Positions 17,256 through 25,913 of a stretch of DNA of 64,000 nucleotides are shown piece after piece (position 1 is the stretch's first letter; every line of letters begins with the position of its first letter). Under the pieces are notes generated by a model. That model made no database searches. It had not been told where the DNA came from and was given only the letters and a program-made list of their open reading frames with translations. The DNA is from Eutrophobius brisbanensis (GTDB lineage Bacteria; Pseudomonadota; Gammaproteobacteria; Eutrophobiales; Eutrophobiaceae): the NCBI GenBank assembly GCA_038131795.1, contig JAYPQE010000003.1, positions 2,418,001 to 2,482,000 on the forward strand, in the 5' to 3' direction. A program made the translations under genes and the position numbers.

Positions 17256-20200
17256 TTAAGACTGGGTTTCGTCTATCAGTCTGTTGTTCTTAAATGCTGT
17301 ATTTAATGAACCATCAACAACGCATTCATAATTATCAATCCGGGCAACCAGTTCACCTTTATTATCGATAAACTCTATGGTTGCCTGTATGGAATGTTTA
17401 TTTTGCGAAAGAATCTTGATGCGAATTTCAACTTCCTCTGTGGGAAAGGAATTTTTAAACTGATGGTAACCGCTAAGCCCTGTTGGCAGGGATCCGGTGC
17501 CCGAGTTTTCAAAACTCCATAGAATCATCAATTGAAATGCACTGTCTAGCAATAATGGATCTGCCAGCCAGTTTTTGCGGATTGGCTGAGTCATCCATGA
17601 GGATGGTTTTGGCGACGGCTTGGCAGTAGCTGATATGCCTGATTCACTATAACCACTAATTGCAGTAATACCTTGCAGGTCAGGACCATGAAATAACTGA
17701 CCACTATCATAGATTTCATCAGATGCCTTTGAGTAGTTACCCTTCTCTACAGCAATTTGTGGAGCAGGGCTTTTTGGAAGTGAACTATCAAGTATAATTG
17801 TAGCCCCGGCATGTAAGGTTTGCCCCTGTTTCAATTCAACCGGGACAATGAGTTGACCCTGTTCTTCTACCAGATCACCTGCCAGAACCTGGACATTTAG
17901 TGTTTCGCCTGAGTCTATAATGACGCCTTTGTAGATTTTAAAATTATCCACACCGCTAAAGACCAGTCCCGGGTTATTATGCAGGGCCCCATGGGCAAAC
18001 CACTCGATGATGATAGCGGCAGGTAAAACCGCTTTCCCATTCATGATATGAGAGTTAAGGATGGGCTGGTTATTAATGCTGACAGTGCGTTCATAGGCAA
18101 GATGTAATGCCGGGTGAGGTAAGCGATTCTCACTGGTTTGATTAAAGGATTTTTTATCTTGCTCAGGTGGCTGTGAACCCAGAATCACCACTTCCACATC
18201 CGATTCAGATTGAAGCTCTTTAATAAATTGCTTTGCGCCTGCCTGCAGGGGAATTACGCCAATACCTTCCTGTTCGAACAACTTGCGCAATTGTGGTGTC
18301 ACCATACCGCCATCCCATGGGCCCCAGTTGAGACTGACGACTTTACAGTGCTTACGATTGACTGCTTCAATCCGGGCCATCTTGTTCAGGACTTCATTGG
18401 CAGCGGCATAATCACTCTGGCCTTTGCGGCCGAACCGTGCCGTGGTGGATGAGAAAGTCACCAGGACTTTTAAATCATCATCAACGGTAGCCTGCAGCAG
18501 TGCTTTTAGACCGTATACCTTGGTTGAATAGACATCATGGAATTGTTCACTGGTTTTATCTTCGAATAATTTGTCAGCCAGTATACCGGCACCGTGGACA
18601 ATTCCGGTAACGGGGCCAAGTGTATTACTAGCCTGATCAATTGCCCTGGAAACCTGCTCTGCGTCACGGATATCAACCGGCAGGTACAGCACCTCAACAC
18701 CAAACGATCGGGCCCGTTCCAGATTCTGCCTGACCTCACCTGCGGCCATTATCTCCCTGGACATGGATTCTACCTCTTTTGGCGTCATGGCCCGTTCAGA
18801 GTTCTGAATAATGGCCTGTTTTATATCAACGGCATTGTTTGATTCAGGTAGCCATGAGGGCTCTGATTCAGGTACGGGAGATCGTCCCAGTAATAACAGG
18901 TTGCTGCCAAATTCACTGGCAAGTTCAATGGCAATCTCAGCCGTGATGCCGCGGGCGCCACCACTGATAACAATGGTTTCACCTTTGCCTGGCAGGGGCC
19001 TGGTAGATTTTTTTTCTTCTGCAACCGGCTTTGTGTCAAGTTTGAGCAAGTTAACCTTGTCATTCTGTATGCCGGTTTCCAGGGGACCGTGAGTTAAAAG
19101 TTCCTGGACGATTATTTCTGCTGTAGCAGGTGAGTCATCACTATTTGCCTGAATGTCCAGTAAATGGCAGTTTACATATTCCCATTCTTTATCGATGGTT
19201 TTTATAAGACCACCTATGGCTACAGATTCAGGATTATAATCATACCTGGAGTCCAGCCCAAACGCCCCACCCATCCTGGTGATGACCGATAGTAAACCAG
19301 TTTTATTAACTGATCCCTTAAGGTCGCTGGCATGATGTTGAATCAACTCCAGTGTGTCGCAGATAAATGTCTCATCGATGGTTTCAGGGACCATGATGAC
19401 CAATCCAGATGTTTTTTCACCAACTCGTTCCTGAATTGATATCTTTCTAGCGTGATAACCATGTGACTCAAATTGCTGGCAAATCGTATCCGTTAATTTT
19501 GTACCGTCATCTGTTACCAGTATCTCACCCTGCTTGTCTATCGATACCTGTTGTCTGGAGGACGTAACAGATTCCATAGACAACACTCCTCGCCATAATG
19601 GTTGATTGTTTTCCGTTGTAACGGGCTGTTGAACTGGGATGGAGGTTTGGACTATGGGACCGCTTCCCTGTTGCATGTAATCAATTATCTGTTGCAGGGT
19701 TTGCAGGTTGGCCAGGTCATCCGGGTTCATGGCAGGTGCTTGTGGGACCTTTTCCTGGAAGGCAGACAGGATCTCCACACGCTTGATGGAGTCTATACCC
19801 AAATCGGTGTCCAGGTTCATACCGGTGTCCAGCATGTCTGCAGGATAGCCAGTCTTTTCTGCAACGACCTGCAAGAGATCATTGGTGTAATCAGTGTTCC
19901 CCAAATTAGAAGCAACATTTGGCGTCAGTTTTCCATGGTCTTCACTGAGAACAGTATCTGGTGTACTGACCTGCATGTAATCGACTATCTGTTGTAAGGT
20001 CTGTAATGTAGCCAGGTCATCCGGATTCATGGCAGGTGCTTGTGGTACCTTTTCCTGGAAGGCAGACAGGATCTCCACACGTTTGATGGAATCAATGCCC
20101 AGGTCGGTGTCCAGATTCATTTCTAGGTTTAGCATGTCCTTTGGATAACCTGTTTTTTCAGCCACGATATCCATCAGTGGGTTGGTGAGATCGGCAGAGT

Positions 20201-23200
20201 GTTTCACCGCTTGTGGTTGTGCCGTGGTGACAGCTTGATTTATTTCAATATCCGTTGCTGCAATGTAATTAATAATTTCCTGCAGGGTCTGGAGCGTCGC
20301 CAGGTCATCCGGGTTGATGGCAGGAGCTTCAGGCACCTTTTCCTGGAAGGCAGACAGGATCTCCACACGTTTGATGGAATCAATGCCCAGGTCGGTGTCC
20401 AGATTCATGTCTGCATTAAGCATATCCATTGGGTAGCCGGTTTTCTCGGACACCACCTGAAATAAAATTGTCTGAACGTCTGCTGAAACCTTACTTTCGG
20501 TGGGTCCTTCTTGTTTAGTTGTTTTTTCTGCAGCTTGAGGCTGGGTGTGGTTTGCCACCAGGAATTCTGCAATATGTTTAAGGAGACGAAATGTACCCAA
20601 CTCTTCAGGCTGAATCGCTTCGGCACCTGGTAACTTCTCATGTAATGCAGAGAGGATTTCCACACGCTTGATGGAATCAATTCCCAGGTCCGTGTCCAGA
20701 CTCATTTCCAGACTCAACATGTCTACGGGGTAGCCAGTCTTTTCTGCCACCACTTCAAGTAACATAGATTCGAGCTCGTTGTCCGCTTGCTCATCTTTGA
20801 TGTCTAGTTTATTACTTGCTTGTATTTTTTCTTCTGACTTAGATACAGGTGGTTGAGTGACCACGGGTTTACTGGCAGGCGGGGTTGTCATGGGGACAGG
20901 AGGAATCTCTATCCTCTCAACAGGCTTCCCTGACTGCAGACGAATATTTTGATCCAGTAAACTCTGTATAGTCTTTTGTGCGGCCTCCTGGCCTTCAAGG
21001 TATTGCCTGTGAAGTTCAGCAGTTTGTTGTTGCATTTTTTGCAGGCTGAGTATGGTCTGCTGGGTAACCTGCAGTAGCCCCCTGTTGCTTACATTCTGAG
21101 TTCCACTACCTGTAATCGTATTTGCGGGTGGGACGCGATCTGGTTTTTCCACGGCAGCATCGTTTTTCACAATGGGCGCAGGTCTGGATTGTTGACGTTG
21201 CACAGGCGGGCGCTTCTCCCTTGGTTTCATGTAATTGGCCCCGGTAAGCGGAATAGTCATTGAAGGTTTATCAACCTTTCCGACCTGGTATTCTTTGATA
21301 AAGTCCGCATCCCATAAATACAGGTCCACCTGGTATCCAAGACAGGCTATCTGGGCCAGGGTGCAGGCCAGATCATACTGTCCTGGTTTACGGCCCCGGC
21401 TGGCATCCAGTGAGAGGGCGTTGAAATCCTTGTCACCCAGTATGTTTGTTACCAACCCAGTAATGACGTTGCCGGGGCCTACCTCGACAAATGTCCTGGC
21501 ACCTGCTTCATAAAGGTTTTCTATCTCAGAGACAAATTCAACAGGTCTGGCCAGTTGTGATGCCAGCAGGGCCCGCGCCTTTTCTGGTTCTGCCGGGTAA
21601 GGTTCTGCAGTGGAGTTAGAGAATACCGAGACCGCTGGTTTGGAAAATTCTATTTTCTCAAGGAAGCTGGCAAAGGGTTTCTCTGCTGCGGCAATGAAAC
21701 TGCTATGAAACGCCGCTGATACCGGCAGCTTTTTGGCTCCCAGGCCGCGTTTATCCAGTACCTCAACGGCCTTGTCAATTTGTGCAGTGGCGCCTGATAA
21801 CACCACCTGCCTTGGGGCGTTATTATTGGCGATAATCAGGTCCAGTTGTTCTGCTTCAAGTATTTCGTGGACTACTGCCGCCGATGCAGATACCGCCAAC
21901 ATGGAACCCCGGTCTGCATTATCATTGCTGGCCATAAGTTCACCGCGTTTGATGGCAAGATTGATCAGGCTGGATTCATCAATGACCCCGGCGGCGCATA
22001 AGGCCGTCAGTTCGCCAAAGCTGTGTCCCGCTGTCATATCAGCTTTTATGCCAAATGACGTCAGTGCATTAAACAGACCAATGCTGGTTGCACCTATGGC
22101 TGGTTGCGCATGCTGGGTCTGTCTGAGGTTTTCTGTATTTTTATGCTTTTCTTCATCTGTGAATACCGGGATAGGGTAGATAAGATTCCCCAGGGTTGTG
22201 TTCGGGTATTGCGTTTCAAATATTTGAGAGGCATTGGCAATACTATTTTGTACCTCAGGAAACTGGCAGGCCAGATCCAGTTGCATATCAGTGTATTGGG
22301 ATCCCTGGCCGGGAAAGAGTAATGCGAGTTTTCCAGATGGTTTACCTTCGCCGTAATAAGCAGAATTCATCAGGTTCCAGGAGGTGGCTTGCTTGTCTTC
22401 GAGTTTTAAAAAAACATCATGAATTAAGCTCTTCAAATCTGTTTGTCGGGTAATGACCAATATCAGACGGCAGTCATCCGTCTGCTTGAACTTTTCCCGA
22501 CTGCTGGCCGCCTGGTATCTGAGGGAATCCCAATCCTGGTCAATCGTTATTAATTTTAAGTTTTTAACCAGGCCGGATCGTGTTTTATTACTACAGGAAT
22601 AGATCAGCACATTGCCGTCCCAGTCCGTTTCCTGACTGAGGGGATCGGCTTCTTCCACGACACAGTGAAAGTTACTGCCACCAAAGCCAAAGGCACTCAA
22701 GGCCGCACGTCTCGGATGGTTTGCCCTGGAAAGCCAGGGTCTTGCATAGGTATTCACATAAACAGGCGCTGCACCCGAATTAAGAATCTCCAGGGGTTTG
22801 TCTATTTTTATCGTAGGCGGTAAGACTTTATATTTAAGGGCCATGGCCAGCTTGATAAGACCGGCGACACCTGCCGCTGCCTTGGTATGTCCGATCATGG
22901 ATTTTACAGAACCCAGCGCGCACCATGTTCCGTCCTGTCGTACTTCCCGGTAGACACTGGATAATGCTTCGGTTTCAACTGCATCGCCCACCCGGGTACC
23001 GGTACCATGGGCCTCTACCAGCTCAATTGATTGCGGTTCAACCCCGGCATCTGCATAGGCGTTCTTTAATGCCCTGGTTTGTCCATTGGCACTGGGTGCG
23101 TAGATGGCATTTCCACGGCCATCACTGGATGAACCCATGCCTTTTATGACGGCATAAATCTTGTCGTTATCACGTTGTGCATCGTCCAGACGCTTGAGTA

Positions 23201-24065
23201 TGATGGCCCCCAATCCTTCACCGAGGATGGTGCCGTCACCATTGATATCAAAGGGTCGACTATTTCCGGTGGGAGACAGTGCCGGCGTTTTACTGAAGCA
23301 CATATACATAAATATGTCATTAAAGGTATCAAATCCACCGGTGATGGCCATGTCAGCACGTCCGGAATACAGTTCCAGGGCGGCCATGTGTATGGCACTC
23401 AGGGAACTGGCACAGGCGGCATCCACCACGCAATTCGTTCCGCCCAGATCAAATCGGTTGGCAATCCGGCCTGCCGCTACATTACCCAGTAATCCCGGGA
23501 AGGAGTTTTCCTGCCAGGGGACATAGGAATCGGCAATCCGTTGCATGACGTCTTCTGCTACATCTTCTGCAACGCCTGCCTCAGCCAGTGCCCTGCGCCA
23601 GTGGGGGTGGCCCAGCCTGGCACCCAGTGGGATGACCAGTTCCAATGTTCCGGTTACACCTAAAATGACGCTGGTACGGTTTCGATCAAATGTCCTGCCG
23701 TCCTTATTATCTTTGGATGTGGAATAGCCGGCATCCAGTAATGCCTGTCTTGCCACCACCATACCCAGTAACTGGGTGGTATCGGTGGCTTCGATATTAT
23801 TCGGGCTTAAACCATAGAGCAGGGGATCGAAATCCACAGGGTCAATAAAACCACCGCGCCTGGCATAGGTCATATCCGGGGCGGCCTTGTCATCATTGAA
23901 GTAGTCAGCAGGGTCCCAATGACTGTCTGGTATATCGGTAATGGCATCGATACCCTGACGGATGTTATGCCAATATTGCCTGGCGTCATTAGCCTTTGGG
24001 AACAGGCATCCGACACCCACGATTGCCAGTGGAACGGAATTCGGGTTTTTATTTTTGTTAGCCAT
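17256..24065 (-). CDS. PfaA-like PUFA synthase subunit (KS-AT-ACPx4-KR-DH)
   Basis: 2269 residues. Domains: ketosynthase 1-470 (Cys218 in DAACASS, His353 in EAHGTG, His393 in MIGH); malonyl-type acyltransferase 578-880 (FPGQGSQ, GHSFGE with Ser682); a Gln/Pro-rich linker 940-1095; four ACPs with the phosphopantetheine serines at about 1131, 1230, 1326 and 1426, each in LGIDSIKRVEILSA; ketoreductase about 1690-1960 (ISGGARGITAE, and a SDYAAANE active-site Tyr); and a C-terminal dehydratase-like double hot-dog (about 2000-2260; NSHIMNGKAVLP). This is the PfaA/Pfa2 architecture of PUFA synthases that build polyunsaturated chains from malonyl units. The ATG overlaps the end of the pfaD-like gene by 8 bases. 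Confidence 0.94.
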   Translation of the reverse strand: MANKNKNPNSVPLAIVGVGCLFPKANDARQYWHNIRQGIDAITDIPDSHWDPADYFNDDKAAPDMTYARRGGFIDPVDFDPLLYGLSPNNIEATDTTQLLGMVVARQALLDAGYSTSKDNKDGRTFDRNRTSVILGVTGTLELVIPLGARLGHPHWRRALAEAGVAEDVAEDVMQRIADSYVPWQENSFPGLLGNVAAGRIANRFDLGGTNCVVDAACASSLSAIHMAALELYSGRADMAITGGFDTFNDIFMYMCFSKTPALSPTGNSRPFDINGDGTILGEGLGAIILKRLDDAQRDNDKIYAVIKGMGSSSDGRGNAIYAPSANGQTRALKNAYADAGVEPQSIELVEAHGTGTRVGDAVETEALSSVYREVRQDGTWCALGSVKSMIGHTKAAAGVAGLIKLAMALKYKVLPPTIKIDKPLEILNSGAAPVYVNTYARPWLSRANHPRRAALSAFGFGGSNFHCVVEEADPLSQETDWDGNVLIYSCSNKTRSGLVKNLKLITIDQDWDSLRYQAASSREKFKQTDDCRLILVITRQTDLKSLIHDVFLKLEDKQATSWNLMNSAYYGEGKPSGKLALLFPGQGSQYTDMQLDLACQFPEVQNSIANASQIFETQYPNTTLGNLIYPIPVFTDEEKHKNTENLRQTQHAQPAIGATSIGLFNALTSFGIKADMTAGHSFGELTALCAAGVIDESSLINLAIKRGELMASNDNADRGSMLAVSASAAVVHEILEAEQLDLIIANNNAPRQVVLSGATAQIDKAVEVLDKRGLGAKKLPVSAAFHSSFIAAAEKPFASFLEKIEFSKPAVSVFSNSTAEPYPAEPEKARALLASQLARPVEFVSEIENLYEAGARTFVEVGPGNVITGLVTNILGDKDFNALSLDASRGRKPGQYDLACTLAQIACLGYQVDLYLWDADFIKEYQVGKVDKPSMTIPLTGANYMKPREKRPPVQRQQSRPAPIVKNDAAVEKPDRVPPANTITGSGTQNVSNRGLLQVTQQTILSLQKMQQQTAELHRQYLEGQEAAQKTIQSLLDQNIRLQSGKPVERIEIPPVPMTTPPASKPVVTQPPVSKSEEKIQASNKLDIKDEQADNELESMLLEVVAEKTGYPVDMLSLEMSLDTDLGIDSIKRVEILSALHEKLPGAEAIQPEELGTFRLLKHIAEFLVANHTQPQAAEKTTKQEGPTESKVSADVQTILFQVVSEKTGYPMDMLNADMNLDTDLGIDSIKRVEILSAFQEKVPEAPAINPDDLATLQTLQEIINYIAATDIEINQAVTTAQPQAVKHSADLTNPLMDIVAEKTGYPKDMLNLEMNLDTDLGIDSIKRVEILSAFQEKVPQAPAMNPDDLATLQTLQQIVDYMQVSTPDTVLSEDHGKLTPNVASNLGNTDYTNDLLQVVAEKTGYPADMLDTGMNLDTDLGIDSIKRVEILSAFQEKVPQAPAMNPDDLANLQTLQQIIDYMQQGSGPIVQTSIPVQQPVTTENNQPLWRGVLSMESVTSSRQQVSIDKQGEILVTDDGTKLTDTICQQFESHGYHARKISIQERVGEKTSGLVIMVPETIDETFICDTLELIQHHASDLKGSVNKTGLLSVITRMGGAFGLDSRYDYNPESVAIGGLIKTIDKEWEYVNCHLLDIQANSDDSPATAEIIVQELLTHGPLETGIQNDKVNLLKLDTKPVAEEKKSTRPLPGKGETIVISGGARGITAEIAIELASEFGSNLLLLGRSPVPESEPSWLPESNNAVDIKQAIIQNSERAMTPKEVESMSREIMAAGEVRQNLERARSFGVEVLYLPVDIRDAEQVSRAIDQASNTLGPVTGIVHGAGILADKLFEDKTSEQFHDVYSTKVYGLKALLQATVDDDLKVLVTFSSTTARFGRKGQSDYAAANEVLNKMARIEAVNRKHCKVVSLNWGPWDGGMVTPQLRKLFEQEGIGVIPLQAGAKQFIKELQSESDVEVVILGSQPPEQDKKSFNQTSENRLPHPALHLAYERTVSINNQPILNSHIMNGKAVLPAAIIIEWFAHGALHNNPGLVFSGVDNFKIYKGVIIDSGETLNVQVLAGDLVEEQGQLIVPVELKQGQTLHAGATIILDSSLPKSPAPQIAVEKGNYSKASDEIYDSGQLFHGPDLQGITAISGYSESGISATAKPSPKPSSWMTQPIRKNWLADPLLLDSAFQLMILWSFENSGTGSLPTGLSGYHQFKNSFPTEEVEIRIKILSQNKHSIQATIEFIDNKGELVARIDNYECVVDGSLNTAFKNNRLIDETQS
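19670..20775 (-). repeat. Four tandem acyl-carrier-protein coding repeats
   Basis: The ACP units of the PfaA-like gene recur about every 290-300 bases. Units 2 to 4 are almost the same in the segment coding DLGIDSIKRVEILSAFQEKVP, and even the third codon positions largely agree, while unit 1 (ALHEKLPGAE) is more diverged. This suggests recent duplication or gene conversion among units 2-4. ACP number is known to affect PUFA yield in Pfa systems. Confidence 0.85.
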
Positions 24066-25755
24066 TACCTAAGTAACTCTCAATTTCTGTTAATTCGATG
24101 GGGGATATATTTTGTTTCAGTAACGCGTTATTAATTCCCTGCTGACGAAGGAGATTGAGCCGAATCACCTGTGCAGCACCAAACAGCAGGTTCATGGCTA
24201 TACTGACAACGTCACGGTTTTCGGGGGCTTCAAATTGACTGTCTTTGACCCATTCATTAAATGCCCCCATGGCTGGTCCACACCATACCTGGTAATCCAC
24301 CTGTCGGTCTTCCTTCCCGGCGTTTGCCCACCGGGATGACAATCCCAGGTACCATCGAAATACCAGCGCCATTTTATGTCTGGGATCAGATTCAGCCCGT
24401 TCAATCTCAGCGTGATTACGTTGTAGAAAAAATTCCCGGGTCTCCTGCCAGACCTCATCCAGGCTTTTTTTAAAGATGGTCTTTTCCATTGATGTCTTTT
24501 CTGAGGCGGGGATGTCCTCAAGGGAATTGTATTTACGGTAAGCTTCATAGAGCTTATTGCCCCGCATGGCAAACATAGTGCCGCGTTTAAGGACCTGTAG
24601 TTTGACCCCCATTTCAAACATATCCACGGCTGGTGCCATGGTGACATCTGCCTGCTCTGCCTGGGCAAGCATTTGCCGGACAATGTCACTGCTGCCGGAT
24701 TCGATACAGGCCTGGTTGATGGTGCCTGTAACAATATAGGCAGCACCCATGGAAAATGCCGCTGCAGCTGAGGCAGGTGTGGCTATGCCGCCTGCTACAC
24801 CGACCCTTAGTGAGGTTTGATACTGATATTTATCCTGCAGCCGGTCACGTAATGCCATGATGGTCGGTACCAGGGTGATCGCCGGGCGATTATCCGTATG
24901 GCCACCTGAATCCGCTTCCACCGTGAGGTCCTGGGCCATAGGGATTTTTTTTGCGAGTACTGCCTCGACCTCTGTAATTTGACCCTGGGTAACAAGCTCA
25001 TTAAGTATTTTATCTGATGGTGGACTGAACCAGTGAGTTGCAATTTCAATCCGGGATGCCTTGGCAATGATCCGGTTCGGTGTAATGACATTTCCGGATT
25101 CATCCTCGTGGATTCCGTGGACCCGGTACCTGACCACAGCGGGGGTAAGTTTTAAATAGGCAGAGGCCTCTACCAGGTTGATACCATGTTTAATAAACAA
25201 ATCGACCACAGCATCTTCATGGCCTTTTTCATTTGGTGTGTAGATCAGATTAAAGGCGTAGGTTTGGTCCGATAAGGCCTGTTTAAGATCATGAATAGCT
25301 GCTTCAATTTCATCCAGGCTAAGGCCGGCCGCTCCGAACGAGGCCAACATGCCTTCCCTGGTCAAGGCCTTGACCAGGGAGGTTGAGGCAATACCGTTAG
25401 CCATTGAACCTGCCATATAAGGATACCGTATCTCATAGTCACGGCAGAAATCGGGGTCTCCCATTTCCTGCAGCTTAAGTCTGGGCAGTATCCCAACTAA
25501 TGGTTGGCTCTGAGGAACAGGGCTGACATTGCCAATGGTGACGTGTCCCTGGCTGGTAAATTGGACGCCGTTAGGGCCATTGATAATAAATACCATTCTG
25601 TCCAGTGAGCGCAACATCTCTTGCGGATCGAGGAAGGTGATGTCGCCATCAGCAGGCCCCTGCTCCCAGGATCCAATGGCCAACAATTGATCGCTAGAAA
25701 TGGCAGCTGAAATAGTATTTTCAAACGCAGTGCTTGCGTCTGTTACCGTGTTCAA
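24058..25755 (-). CDS. PfaD-like enoyl reductase of PUFA synthase
   Basis: 565 residues, nitronate-monooxygenase-like FMN TIM barrel as in PfaD. Features are YPYMAGSMANGIAS, the FMN-phosphate region VAGGIATPASAAAAFSMGAAYIVTGTINQA, and the family-specific QVLKRGTMFAMRGNKLYEAYR. It reduces enoyl intermediates during chain building. The start is a TTG at 25753-25755 with AAGGA eight bases before it; no better start is seen. It is the first gene of the Pfa-Ole cluster, 158 bases after ptsP on the same strand. That gap holds an A/T-rich stretch with a possible -10 (TATAAT on the minus strand, 25776-25781), so the operon promoter is probably there. Confidence 0.92.
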   Translation of the reverse strand: MNTVTDASTAFENTISAAISSDQLLAIGSWEQGPADGDITFLDPQEMLRSLDRMVFIINGPNGVQFTSQGHVTIGNVSPVPQSQPLVGILPRLKLQEMGDPDFCRDYEIRYPYMAGSMANGIASTSLVKALTREGMLASFGAAGLSLDEIEAAIHDLKQALSDQTYAFNLIYTPNEKGHEDAVVDLFIKHGINLVEASAYLKLTPAVVRYRVHGIHEDESGNVITPNRIIAKASRIEIATHWFSPPSDKILNELVTQGQITEVEAVLAKKIPMAQDLTVEADSGGHTDNRPAITLVPTIMALRDRLQDKYQYQTSLRVGVAGGIATPASAAAAFSMGAAYIVTGTINQACIESGSSDIVRQMLAQAEQADVTMAPAVDMFEMGVKLQVLKRGTMFAMRGNKLYEAYRKYNSLEDIPASEKTSMEKTIFKKSLDEVWQETREFFLQRNHAEIERAESDPRHKMALVFRWYLGLSSRWANAGKEDRQVDYQVWCGPAMGAFNEWVKDSQFEAPENRDVVSIAMNLLFGAAQVIRLNLLRQQGINNALLKQNISPIELTEIESYLGNG

Positions 25756-25913
25756 ATTTTATGTCCTTGATTTTATTATAATAATAATCCACATCAGGGG
25801 TTTTTAATCCATGAGTGAACCCGACAGTATAAATTGAAAGCGGTGGATTTTATAGGTTTGATTTTGCTGCTAAGCTGCGGTTTTATCGATGTTTTCCGGA
25901 TTTTTTATGAAAA

